Positions 26,595-35,216 of a stretch of 64,000 nucleotides of DNA are shown piece by piece (position 1 is the stretch's first letter; each line of letters begins with the position of its first letter). The notes under the pieces are model-generated. The model was not told the origin of the DNA, ran no database searches, and was given only the letters and a program-made list of their open reading frames with translations. The position numbers were made by a program, and so were the translations under genes. The stretch comes from Cylindrospermum sp. FACHB-282 (lineage in GTDB: Bacteria; Cyanobacteriota; Cyanobacteriia; Cyanobacteriales; Nostocaceae). Location of the stretch: assembly GCF_014697195.1 (NCBI RefSeq), contig NZ_JACJRJ010000029.1, positions 18,055-82,054 on the forward strand. Direction: 5' to 3'.

Positions 26595-27533
26595 ATGAAA
26601 TTCGGAATTGATATAGGGCACAATTGCCCTCCAGACACTGGAGCTAATGGGATTAAGTTTGAGGATAACTTAGTCGTAGAGGTGGGCAATAAAGTTATCG
26701 CTAAGTTAAAAAATTTAGGACATGACGTCATATCATGTAAACCAGATAAAGCCAGTTCAGTACGCGAATCACTATCGAAAAGATGTGCTAAAGCGAATAC
26801 TAACAAAGTCGATATTTATGTTTCTATTCATTTTAATGCCTTTAATGGACAAGCCAATGGCGCAGAAGTATTTGCTACTAGCAATGCAGGTAATAAAATC
26901 GCTAAACCGGTATTAGATGAAATTGTCAAATTAGGCTTTTTTAATCGTGGTGTTAAGAATGGTTCGCAATTATTTGTCTTGAGAAATACAGATATGACGG
27001 CGATTCTCGTAGAATGTTGCTTTATCGATTCTGCCAAAGATATGCGACTATATGACGGGGAAGCAATGGCTAATGCGATCGTCAAAGGCTTAACGGGCAA
27101 AGTACCAAGCGCTCCAGTAAACACCGCCCCAGATGAATCGCAGAATGGAGATACCAGTCTTGTTCGGCTGCAAAAAGCTTTAAATCGACTGAAGATAACC
27201 GATAAAAATGGTAAAGTTTTGGCAGAAGATAACGCAATTGGCCCGGCAACAACCTCTGCAATATTAAACTTTCAGAAGATTGCGGGAGTTCTCCCAACTG
27301 GAATCGCCGGACAAACTACATGGGATGCAATAAATCTGATTTTAGCAAAACGAGTCATCCGAGCAAATGCTGGTGGCCCGATTGTCAGATACTTGCAATA
27401 TCGTGTGGGTGTTGACCCTGATGGTGTCTACGGGCCACTGACAGAGGCAGCAATTAAGAAATTTCAAAAGCAAAATGGTTTAACTGCTGATGGGATTGTC
27501 GGGCCAGCATCCTGGCAAAAATTAATTGGTTAG
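26595..27533 (+). CDS. N-acetylmuramoyl-L-alanine amidase with two peptidoglycan-binding domains
   Basis: A 312-residue peptidoglycan hydrolase. The Amidase_3 domain (1-180) shows GIDIGHNCPPDTGA (zinc His), EDNLVVEVG (zinc Glu), VSIHFNAF (zinc His) and AILVECCFID (catalytic Glu). Two PG_binding_1 repeats follow (about 190-250 and 255-312), the second ending DPDGVYGPLTEAAIKKFQKQNGLTADGIVGPASWQKLIG. There is no signal peptide, unlike most cell-separation amidases, so it may be exported by another route or be of phage-endolysin origin. GGAG lies 10 bp before the ATG. Confidence 0.9.
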   Translation: MKFGIDIGHNCPPDTGANGIKFEDNLVVEVGNKVIAKLKNLGHDVISCKPDKASSVRESLSKRCAKANTNKVDIYVSIHFNAFNGQANGAEVFATSNAGNKIAKPVLDEIVKLGFFNRGVKNGSQLFVLRNTDMTAILVECCFIDSAKDMRLYDGEAMANAIVKGLTGKVPSAPVNTAPDESQNGDTSLVRLQKALNRLKITDKNGKVLAEDNAIGPATTSAILNFQKIAGVLPTGIAGQTTWDAINLILAKRVIRANAGGPIVRYLQYRVGVDPDGVYGPLTEAAIKKFQKQNGLTADGIVGPASWQKLIG

Positions 27534-27538
27534 TTTGA

Positions 27539-28123
27539 CTAACCGCGAGTCCGTTCTAAGAGCAGCATCATTAACAAACTTAACAAAACCTGCTGCTCTT
27601 GGCGGTCGCTAAGTTGATCGACGGCTTTGACGGTAAATCTTCTGGAGAAAAAAGAAGCTTGTTTCTCCAAACGCATCACAACCGTGCCATCATCTCGGCT
27701 CACTAGGTAGACTGGATTGAACACATAACCAGTGAAAATGCCTAAAACTGGGATTTCTGCAAAGAGGGCATCGGCAATTTTCACCCAGGGATTTTTCTCT
27801 TGAATGTTGAAGGTAGCTGTGTCACCATCAAATATGTCATAGCGGGCACGCCAAAGAGATTTCAATCCCCGCCGTTTGACAGAACCAATATAAGCGCCGT
27901 TGCTGTCGGTGAAATCATAGCGGGCAGAGAAATCAATAATCCGATCAGCGTTAATGTAGTATTGGGGGCGGGTTTGCTCACTATCAGCAAAGATCGTGAT
28001 TGCTTCTTTGAGCTTGAAGAGTTTCTGTTTAACGTAGAAAACTAAATTGCTTTGACTGTCAACAACGGATATTTGGGGCGCAAATGCCCAGAGTTTGAAA
28101 GTGAATTCGAGCGGATACTGCAT
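27539..28123 (-). CDS. LURP-one-related (Tubby-like beta barrel) family protein
   Basis: A 194-residue protein whose pattern (FTFKLWAFAPQISVVDSQSNLVFYVKQKLFKLKEAITIFAD, then DFSARYDFTDSNGAYIGSVKRRGLKSLWRARYDIFD) resembles the LURP-one/DUF567 family, a barrel related to Tubby and scramblase folds. The cellular function in bacteria is not known. The ATG at 28123 (MQYPLEFTFKL) was preferred to one 30 bp upstream, since the family begins there. It abuts the amidase gene convergently (5 bp). Confidence 0.65.
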   Translation of the reverse strand: MQYPLEFTFKLWAFAPQISVVDSQSNLVFYVKQKLFKLKEAITIFADSEQTRPQYYINADRIIDFSARYDFTDSNGAYIGSVKRRGLKSLWRARYDIFDGDTATFNIQEKNPWVKIADALFAEIPVLGIFTGYVFNPVYLVSRDDGTVVMRLEKQASFFSRRFTVKAVDQLSDRQEQQVLLSLLMMLLLERTRG

Positions 28124-28336
28124 AGGTTTAGTGAAAAACTCCCCATCTCTCACCCTATTTATCCCATTTTTGTAAGCTAAATAACATTTTGGTACTGGGG
28201 ATTGGGGATTGGGGAAGAACAGCTAAAAAAATTTGGTTAGGGGGTGCATAAACAAAAAGAGGTCAACCTATTGAGTCAGTGAAGGGGTTGGAACCCAAAG
28301 ATAAACACTCTTTTCTGAAACTTTAGGAGAAAGACC

Positions 28337-28969
28337 ATGAAATTCCGTAACTTAACTGGTTCTTTGCTAACAGCTACCGCACTTCTGGCTACTACATTAC
28401 CTGCTTTTGCTGGGCCCTTTGACCTCAAGCCTGGTATTTTCGCACCTGTCACCCCAGGTGCAGCCGTAGGGAATGGAACTCCTAGCACTCCTAGTAATCC
28501 AAATGGGAATACTGAAGTGCAAGGATTAGGTGATCATCAATCTTGGGTGGATCCGAAAACTTTAGCAAAAGACCCCCGCGCCTTATGTAGCGATGTGGGT
28601 TTGGGTAGTAACACCCGCAACAGTGCTAACAAACTTGCTCTTGTAACCTCTACCAGTACTCGTTCTAGTTCTTCCAGCAGCCACAATGATGGCGGTGGAG
28701 GTGGTGTGAGCTTTTTAGGTATTGGCGTCAGTGGTAGTGGTGCCAGTCAAGGTAGTAAAAATAATAGTGATTCTGGCGATCGCCGCAACAACCGCACAGA
28801 AGAAAACAGCAGCGCTTCCTCAACGGTAGTTCAAGGCAGAAATTGCGATGCTTTCGTTAATTCCGCCGCCGCTAGAGACATGAACTACGAAGACAACCTC
28901 ACTCGCCGCTATGAAATCAAAACTGGTCGTCAGGGACAGCAGGTGAATCAACTGCTAGAAAATAAATAA
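28337..28969 (+). CDS. Exported Ser/Asn-rich protein, hypothetical
   Basis: A 210-residue protein with a signal peptide (about 1-26, ending PAFA). The middle is low-complexity (SSSSSHNDGGGGGVSFLGIGVSGSGAS, residues 115-145). Conserved-looking elements are DHQSWVDPKTLAKDPRALCSDVGLG and NCDAFVNSAAARDMNYEDNLTRRYEIKTG near the end. AGGAGA precedes the ATG. First of three same-strand exported proteins (with 29059 and 29596), spaced about 100 bp apart, perhaps a cell-envelope cluster. Confidence 0.6.
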   Translation: MKFRNLTGSLLTATALLATTLPAFAGPFDLKPGIFAPVTPGAAVGNGTPSTPSNPNGNTEVQGLGDHQSWVDPKTLAKDPRALCSDVGLGSNTRNSANKLALVTSTSTRSSSSSSHNDGGGGGVSFLGIGVSGSGASQGSKNNSDSGDRRNNRTEENSSASSTVVQGRNCDAFVNSAAARDMNYEDNLTRRYEIKTGRQGQQVNQLLENK

Positions 28970-29058
28970 TTATCGATTAATTTTAAATTTTGAAGATGCC
29001 AGGGTTTGCTATAGGTCTGCACCCTGGTAATTGCTTTATTTAGCTTCAGGAGCAAGGA

Positions 29059-29475
29059 ATGAGAAACCTGAGAGGAGGGAGAATTATTGCCCTCAGTACA
29101 ATCCTGTGTCTGTCCATAACATCTTTAGCGATCGCCCAAACGCCAGATCGAAAAATTCGTAATTCCCAAATTTTGCCCTATCTGCTAGATAATCCTCAGG
29201 ATAACTCAACAGTGAGACTGCGTTGTCTGCCTAGAGAGAGACAGGAAGCCGATAGACAGCGACGTATTATCAGAGATAGCCTGCTGCTACCAACCCCAAG
29301 CTATCCCCAAAACACTGTCACCATTGAAATAGAGGGCAATTGTAGGGATGTCAGAATTCGTGTCCAAGGCGGCTCAGAATTTTCTGATCCCTCTATCTAT
29401 CATCCCTCTGAATTTGACAACGACTGGCTTACCCGTCCAGGTTCTGGATGGTACTGGCACAGACATGGCCACTAA
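29059..29475 (+). CDS. Exported hypothetical protein
   Basis: A 138-residue protein with a signal peptide (about 1-26, ending AIA) and one disulfide-capable Cys pair (LRCLPRE and GNCRDV). No domain recognised. AGGAGCAAGGA lies just before the ATG. Second of three exported proteins on this strand. Confidence 0.55.
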   Translation: MRNLRGGRIIALSTILCLSITSLAIAQTPDRKIRNSQILPYLLDNPQDNSTVRLRCLPRERQEADRQRRIIRDSLLLPTPSYPQNTVTIEIEGNCRDVRIRVQGGSEFSDPSIYHPSEFDNDWLTRPGSGWYWHRHGH

Positions 29476-29595
29476 ATTTTTTTTTTGCTCGTTTTCTACA
29501 ATCAGACTGCATAAACCAAAAACAACAAACCTATTGATTGTTAACGGAGGGATGCAAACCTCAAAAACACAATCACATCAAAGGAAAAAACAGTC

Positions 29596-30228
29596 ATGAA
29601 AACGCAAATTTTGTTAAGCCTTGCCTGTTCTCTGTCTCTGTTGGGTACCGTTACAATACCCACTTTTGCCCAATCAGTCCCAACCCCGTCCCCAGAAAGC
29701 AGTCAAGAGATTACCATCCCTCAAGATACAGCGGTGATTGTCTCATTTCCAGCACCTGTTACCGTAGATGTCGGGCAAAAAAAAGACTATCCCCTGACAG
29801 TGCCTTTAGCAAGTGCGATTAAAGATACTCAAGGTAATGTGATAGCGCCAGAAAATACTCCTGTAACCATTGTTCTCAAACCCACTAATGGCGGTGCTAA
29901 AATTGTGGCACAGTCATTAGTAATCAATGGTCGAATTGTCTCCATTCAAGCATCAAGTCAAACGATTCCTGGTACTACTATTACCCATAAGCGAGCTAAT
30001 GATAAAGCTGTCGAAAATGGTTCTGTTTGGGGGAGAATTGGCGGAAGTACCTTGGGCTTTTTAAATCAAGGTGATCCTGAGCAGTTTGACCGGGGAGCCA
30101 TGCTAGGAAGTGCGGTGGGATTGGTTTCTGGCTTGCGTTCCGCCGAAAATACCCGTGTTGTACAGATTCCCCAAAGTAGTATTTATGTGTTATCACTTGA
30201 GGCTCCGATCAACTTATCTCCTCGCTAG
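29596..30228 (+). CDS. Exported beta-rich hypothetical protein
   Basis: A 210-residue protein with a signal peptide (about 1-25, ending TFA). The mature part repeats short strands (VIVSFPAPVTVDVGQKKDYPLTVPLASAIKD) and has a Gly-rich hydrophobic section (GRIGGSTLGFLNQGDPEQFDRGAMLGSAVGLVSGL). No family named with confidence. AAGGAAA precedes the ATG. Third of three exported proteins. Confidence 0.55.
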   Translation: MKTQILLSLACSLSLLGTVTIPTFAQSVPTPSPESSQEITIPQDTAVIVSFPAPVTVDVGQKKDYPLTVPLASAIKDTQGNVIAPENTPVTIVLKPTNGGAKIVAQSLVINGRIVSIQASSQTIPGTTITHKRANDKAVENGSVWGRIGGSTLGFLNQGDPEQFDRGAMLGSAVGLVSGLRSAENTRVVQIPQSSIYVLSLEAPINLSPR

Positions 30229-30277
30229 TCCAACCCTCTTTAAGACAAAGCAAAATTAACTTCTGAATTTTGAATTT

Positions 30278-31246
30278 TTAAAGAGAATGCAGTATGGTTA
30301 AATGAAAACTATGTCTAGTTTCAGCTTTCAGATACCGCTCCTGTATTGGTTGCCACTGCTGCCACAAGTTATAACGATTTTCTGCTAACAAAGCAGTTAA
30401 CCCACCTAACTGAGTGCGAGTTTCTGACTTGAAGATATCCACAAGCCACTCAGCTAAAACCATACTATCTTGCATCGCACCCAAAATTTCTTGGATATTT
30501 TTGACTTCGGCAATATGCGCTGCAAAAGATTCACCATATATTTCAGTAAATAACTCCATTTGGTAGCGGACACGTTTAGCTTGTTTCCGCAAACTATGAA
30601 GAGTTTCCCCTTGCGTTGCTAATTGTTCTTCTAGCTTTTCTGATGTCCAATCAGTGGGAATTACTACCTCTGAGTTGACAATTTGAGTACCAATTAGCCA
30701 GCCCGGATGCAACAATAAAGTACTTACTGCCGGGAGAAGTAAATCTGGTAGTACTTGTTGAATTGACAAAGATGCTAAAGGTTGATAGTTGGGTTTTTCT
30801 AACCAGTCTTGAAATCCCTGTTTGACAGATTTGTAATGTTCATCTTTTAATGTTTTTTGTACATTAGCTAGTTCAATTTCACGTTGTTTAGATAAAGCAC
30901 CAAAGGCTGTTTGCAGAGATGCTTGTTCTTTCCGGCGTAAATGTGGTATATAATTATTTTCTAAAGCCTCTTTTAGCACGTCCAAATCTCGGAGATTCCC
31001 CAGAGTACGGGCAATTTTAGCAATATTTTTCTCGCTGACTGGTTTCGATAAATCCAACGCCAGCCCAAACTTGCTGATATCAGTGCGTAGGCGACGCATC
31101 CCCACGCGCATTTGATGCAGTGCTTCTGGATCTTCATCTTTCTTAACTGCTTTTTCCCACTTCCAGGTTTTCTTTGCGTGTTTTTCAATCGCCTGGTATG
31201 CGTAATCGCCAAGAGTATTTGCCGTTGTTTTTGTGGCTAATTTCAT
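30278..31246 (-). CDS. CHAD domain protein
   Basis: A 322-residue helical protein of the CHAD family. The conserved histidine/arginine motif is ALHQMRVGMRRLRTDIS (about 43-59), followed by LGNLRDLDVL, and later LHSLRKQAKRVRYQMELF. CHAD domains bind polyphosphate or similar polyanions through these basic helices. No adjacent CYTH or polyphosphate kinase gene. The ATG at 31246 gives a normal N-terminus. Confidence 0.9.
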   Translation of the reverse strand: MKLATKTTANTLGDYAYQAIEKHAKKTWKWEKAVKKDEDPEALHQMRVGMRRLRTDISKFGLALDLSKPVSEKNIAKIARTLGNLRDLDVLKEALENNYIPHLRRKEQASLQTAFGALSKQREIELANVQKTLKDEHYKSVKQGFQDWLEKPNYQPLASLSIQQVLPDLLLPAVSTLLLHPGWLIGTQIVNSEVVIPTDWTSEKLEEQLATQGETLHSLRKQAKRVRYQMELFTEIYGESFAAHIAEVKNIQEILGAMQDSMVLAEWLVDIFKSETRTQLGGLTALLAENRYNLWQQWQPIQERYLKAETRHSFHLTILHSL

Positions 31247-31382
31247 AATTGGTAAAAATTCAATACCAAATTTGGTGTTTGTATCATAGCATTAGGTAAA
31301 AATTGACATCTACTGTTGTGTTTTTTATTTGGGAATTCTGAATTATTTAACAGTTTGAAAAGGCGGATGTGTTGCAGCTAGG

Positions 31383-31787
31383 CTAGAGATTAGTGGAGAT
31401 AGCCTGCACCGGACAGGTAGGAATACACTGTTCACAGACGATGCAGCGCGATCGCGTAAAAGTCAGTTTATATGTTTCTGGGTTAAGGGTGAGGGCTTCC
31501 GTAGGGCAAACCCCAGTACACAAGCCACAGTGAACACAGACATCTTCATCAATAGCAATTTCACCTAAGCTATGGGAAACGCTGATATGCTGCGATCGCA
31601 TCCACTCGATAGCCGCATCTAACTGATCGATGTCCCCAGCTAGTTCCACAACTAATTTGCCAATTTGATTTGGGGCAACTTGGGCACGGATAATATTGGC
31701 AGCAACGTTGAAATCTTTTGCTAGTCGGTAGGTGACTGGCATTTGAATGGCCCGTTTGGGAAAAGTGAGGGTAACTCGTTTTTTCAT
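31383..31787 (-). CDS. NIL domain and 2x[4Fe-4S] ferredoxin protein
   Basis: A 134-residue protein. The N-terminal NIL domain (about 3-72) is the ligand-binding fold first seen in MetN transporters. The C-terminal half has two 4Fe-4S motifs: CVHCGLCTGVCP and CIVCEQCIPTCP. This pairing is widespread in cyanobacteria and methanogens and is thought to act in sulfur-amino-acid or electron-transfer metabolism. Single gene. Confidence 0.9.
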   Translation of the reverse strand: MKKRVTLTFPKRAIQMPVTYRLAKDFNVAANIIRAQVAPNQIGKLVVELAGDIDQLDAAIEWMRSQHISVSHSLGEIAIDEDVCVHCGLCTGVCPTEALTLNPETYKLTFTRSRCIVCEQCIPTCPVQAISTNL

Positions 31788-31913
31788 CGGTAGGGAAGTG
31801 GGTTGCCTCTCTGTTGTAGCGTATTGGGCAGTTTCAGGAACGGCAGAGGATGGAGAAAGACAAAGAGCTAAACTAAATAATGACAGCGCTTAATATCTTT
31901 TAATAAATTTGTT

Positions 31914-32504
31914 ATGAGTACAAATGCACCTGTGAACTCTCCCACCAAGGCAGAATCTACATTTGGGCAGCGGTTCCGCAACTTCCTAATTGCCATAGTA
32001 GCGATCTCCCTGGGGGTATCCTTATTTGTAGGACTACGAGCCGAGACAACCTCAGTTTCCCTAGTCAAGTTAAACCAAACCTCAACACCCCTAGAAGTAG
32101 CTGTAAGCAATGGCAAACCTTCACTGGTAGAGTTTTATGCCGATTGGTGTACTGTTTGCCAGAAAATGGCCCCAGACATGGCCCAACTGGAAACCCAGTA
32201 TGCTGACAAGCTGAATTTTGTCATGCTGAATGTAGATAATAGCAAATGGCTACCGGAAATGCTGAAATATCGCGTAGATGGAATTCCGCATTTTGTGTAT
32301 TTGCGTAAAAATGGAGAAACCATAGCCGAAGCGATCGGTGATCAACCACGCACAATCATGGCAAGCAATTTAGAGGCTTTAGTTACAGGTTCAACTCTCC
32401 CCTATGCTAAAGCCAACGGGCAAGTTTCCAAATTTTCCGCCCCATTAGCACCAACAACAAATCAAGATGACCCCCGCAGCCATGGCAACCAAGTGGTAAA
32501 TTAG
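31914..32504 (+). CDS. txlA: Membrane-anchored thioredoxin (TxlA/HCF164-like)
   Basis: A 196-residue protein with one membrane anchor (about 25-45, FLIAIVAISLGVSLFVGL) and a thioredoxin domain outside it: VEFYADWCTVCQKMAPDM gives the CTVC active site and GIPHFVYLRKNG the cis-Pro. This layout matches cyanobacterial TxlA, the counterpart of plant HCF164, which reduces thiols in the thylakoid lumen for cytochrome b6f assembly. It is followed 28 bp downstream by an MFS gene on the same strand. Confidence 0.85.
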   Translation: MSTNAPVNSPTKAESTFGQRFRNFLIAIVAISLGVSLFVGLRAETTSVSLVKLNQTSTPLEVAVSNGKPSLVEFYADWCTVCQKMAPDMAQLETQYADKLNFVMLNVDNSKWLPEMLKYRVDGIPHFVYLRKNGETIAEAIGDQPRTIMASNLEALVTGSTLPYAKANGQVSKFSAPLAPTTNQDDPRSHGNQVVN

Positions 32505-32532
32505 CAGGTAATTTATTTATCTGCGAAAAAAA

Positions 32533-33867
32533 ATGCTGCGTCTGAGTCGTTACCAATGGACTGTACTATTAGCAGCCTGGCTGGGTTGGGGCTTCAATAT
32601 TTTCAACGGTATCCTATTTAACTACGTCGCTCCTAATTGTGTACCCACACTCTTAGGTTTAACCATTGGTTCACCAGAAGCTAAAGCAGCAACACTTTTT
32701 TGGACTGGTCTTTTAACCTCTCTCCTCTTGTTAGGCTGGGCAGCAGGGGGAGTGATTTTTGGTCAAGTTGCCGATCGCATCGGGCGCCGCAAAACCCTCC
32801 TGCTGACAATGGTAATCTATGCCTTGGGCACTGCTAGCTGTGCCTTTGCTCCCAACATCTGGGTTTTGATCCTCTGCCGGATTGTTGCTAGCCTGGGCAT
32901 TGGCGGCGAATGGGCAGCAGGAGCAGCAATGGTAGCGGAAGTAGTACCAGAAAACTCACGGGTAGAAGCCGGCGCACTCTTGTATACTTCAGCATCTGCC
33001 GGTTTATTTTTAGCCACCTTCCTCAACTTCCAAATTGCCGGGGTGCTATTTGCCGCAAATCCTGAAACCTCTTGGCGCTATGTATTTTTATGCGGTTTGA
33101 TTCCCGCAGTAGTCGCTTTTGCCATCAGCTTCTTGATTAAAGAACCAGAACGTTGGCACAAAGCTGCCTCCACAGCCGTTCCTCCCAAACTCAGCGAACT
33201 CTTCAACCGCCAGAATTTACCTTTAACCATCAGTGGCTGTTTAATGGCCTTAACTGCTTTACTCACCTGGTGGAGTTGTAATGCTTTCATTCCCGTAATT
33301 GCTACAGGATTAGCTCGGACATCTGCGAATGCTCAAGGTTTCGATAAAAGCGCTACCTTAGCACTAGTTGAGCAATGGAAAGTCATTGCAACTAATAGCT
33401 TTAACTTGGGAGGTTTAATCGGCACACTGCTGACGATTCCCGCAGCTAAATATTTGGGACGAAAGAAGATGTTTGCTCTATACTTCATACTCTCATCTGC
33501 CGCCATTATGGTAACCTTTGGGCTACCACTCCCTCCCGAAATTCGCCTTTACCTGTATTTCGCCATTGGTATCAGCGTCTTTGGTGTATTTGGCAGCTTT
33601 ACTTACTACCTACCAGAACTTTTCCCGACGAGACTCCGGGCGACCGGTGCGGGTTTTTGCTATAACATTGGACGTGTAGTGGCAGCCATTGGCCCTTTTT
33701 TAGTAGGTGCGATGGCGCAACGCCCGCCGGAGGCGATCGCATCTCTTGGTGCAAACGCCCTAAATAGTGGCTTACAGGTACTCTTTTGGGTTGGTTTTAT
33801 CCCCCTCCTAGGACTAGCTTTTATGCCTTGGGTAATTGAAACTCAAGGTCAAACTTTAGCAGAGTAA
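32533..33867 (+). CDS. MFS transporter (metabolite:H+ symporter type)
   Basis: A 444-residue 12-helix carrier with the MFS loop 2-3 motif GQVADRIGRRKTLLLTM and its C-terminal half-repeat AKYLGRKKMFALYFI. The motif YYLPELFPTRLRATGAGFCYNIGR in the second half is typical of the sugar/aromatic acid symporter branch. Substrate unknown. The start lies 28 bp after the txlA-like stop and may be cotranscribed with it. Confidence 0.85.
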   Translation: MLRLSRYQWTVLLAAWLGWGFNIFNGILFNYVAPNCVPTLLGLTIGSPEAKAATLFWTGLLTSLLLLGWAAGGVIFGQVADRIGRRKTLLLTMVIYALGTASCAFAPNIWVLILCRIVASLGIGGEWAAGAAMVAEVVPENSRVEAGALLYTSASAGLFLATFLNFQIAGVLFAANPETSWRYVFLCGLIPAVVAFAISFLIKEPERWHKAASTAVPPKLSELFNRQNLPLTISGCLMALTALLTWWSCNAFIPVIATGLARTSANAQGFDKSATLALVEQWKVIATNSFNLGGLIGTLLTIPAAKYLGRKKMFALYFILSSAAIMVTFGLPLPPEIRLYLYFAIGISVFGVFGSFTYYLPELFPTRLRATGAGFCYNIGRVVAAIGPFLVGAMAQRPPEAIASLGANALNSGLQVLFWVGFIPLLGLAFMPWVIETQGQTLAE

Positions 33868-33881
33868 AGCTCCCCAGCTTC

Positions 33882-34121
33882 TCAAACCTCAGGATTTTGA
33901 TCAGATTCCAAAACACCACTACCAATCATCAGCTGCGGCCAGACTAACAAGAAAAATCCCATCCATGCCAATAACGGGATAGCCACAAGAACAGTTAGCC
34001 AGATAATCTTAAATAGCAACCAGCTACCACTAATCAGCGTCACACCTGTGAGGAGTATAGACCAAGGTTGACACCACCAAGGCTTGTAGTTCCAGGGATT
34101 TATCGGCTTTTGTTCAGACAT
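33882..34121 (-). CDS. Small cyanobacterial membrane protein
   Basis: A 79-residue protein opening MSEQKPINPWNYKPWWCQPWSI, followed by two hydrophobic segments (22-40 and 44-64). The Trp/Pro-rich N-terminus recalls a family of small conserved cyanobacterial proteins of unknown function. The start at 34121 was preferred; an ATG 36 bp upstream adds an unrelated leader. Convergent with the MFS gene. Confidence 0.6.
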   Translation of the reverse strand: MSEQKPINPWNYKPWWCQPWSILLTGVTLISGSWLLFKIIWLTVLVAIPLLAWMGFFLLVWPQLMIGSGVLESDQNPEV

Positions 34122-34246
34122 TGGGTTAATTAAAGAAAGGGAATTGTCCTTTAACAAGTTTTAGCGCAGTGTTGGGGCACACAGTTCTTTTTTTCCCCTA
34201 ACACTCCCCTTGGCCCGACACTACACCACAAGCAAACTCAAAAACC

Positions 34247-34732
34247 TCAGCGTCCATCAGGGTTCCATTTGGCTAAGGGTATGTATTCGTTTTTCACCAA
34301 ATCTAGAGCCTCAATCACACCACTGGGACTCAAGACGCGAAACCAATAAATCGTGTCTGTAGTTTTATTTGGGTGATTTTCAAACACTCTAACTGCATAG
34401 TAAGGTGCATCAGCAGTAGGAGAACTATCAACAACAGACGCAACCCAGATACTCCCCTTAGAGAGTTTTTGAATTTCTCTAGCCTTGCGTTGCACTTGTG
34501 GTAGCTTCCAGACTAGATTTTGAGCTACTTTTTCATCCAGTCCACTGGTAGTCTGAGCAACCTTCACCGCAATATGTTTCCCTAATCCAGCTACCGCAAG
34601 TGATGAATTTATTCCCATCTGAATTTGCTTTTCGTGACTCCGATCAATCCTTGACTGTCCTAATAGCCCCATAACAAAAATGGCTATCAATGGAACATAG
34701 GTTATTTGCTTCGTTAAGTTACTCTTAAGCAT
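34247..34732 (-). CDS. Exported hypothetical protein
   Basis: A 161-residue protein with an N-terminal membrane or signal segment (about 8-24, ITYVPLIAIFVMGLLGQ) and a soluble part ending YWFRVLSPSGVIEALDLVKNEYIPLAKWNPDGR. No domain recognised. It stands alone. The gap beyond its start (34733-35216) is AT-rich with no gene seen. Confidence 0.5.
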   Translation of the reverse strand: MLKSNLTKQITYVPLIAIFVMGLLGQSRIDRSHEKQIQMGINSSLAVAGLGKHIAVKVAQTTSGLDEKVAQNLVWKLPQVQRKAREIQKLSKGSIWVASVVDSSPTADAPYYAVRVFENHPNKTTDTIYWFRVLSPSGVIEALDLVKNEYIPLAKWNPDGR

Positions 34733-35216
34733 TTTTGTCTACTCTCGGTAAGAGTGTATTATTTTAGCCTGTATCATAACGATATCAGGGTTGAGACCCC
34801 CTGGGATCAGTATTTTCCAGAACCGAGATGTTTTGTTAAGCAAATAGTCCGGCCCTACTGAATTCTCCTGTTTTCAAACAGAGTAAAAAGCAATACAATA
34901 TTTCTAAGTTTTAAATAGTACTAACTTTCTTTAAAAACAGCAATTTCCCCTTGATTAAAGCTATTTTTAGTTATAAATTTAATAGATTAGGTGGAAAGTA
35001 CTTGGATTAATCGGTTATTAGAGTAACATTACTCTAGCAGTAGATGCCTATAAAGCTCTATTCTTATAAAGGTATTCAACAACAGGTTATTAAAAATAAA
35101 TCTAGTTGAAAAATTTGGATCTAGTATTTCCAGCATTTTATTGTGATCTGTTCTAAAGATTTTGGATAACCATTGGCAAAAGCGCTAGAAATTTAATAGT
35201 TTAGTTGGAGGGTTTT

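Noticed and set aside
26435..26806. 123-residue minus-strand open frame overlapping the amidase start
   Set aside because: It runs antisense over the amidase gene, which has strong domain support.
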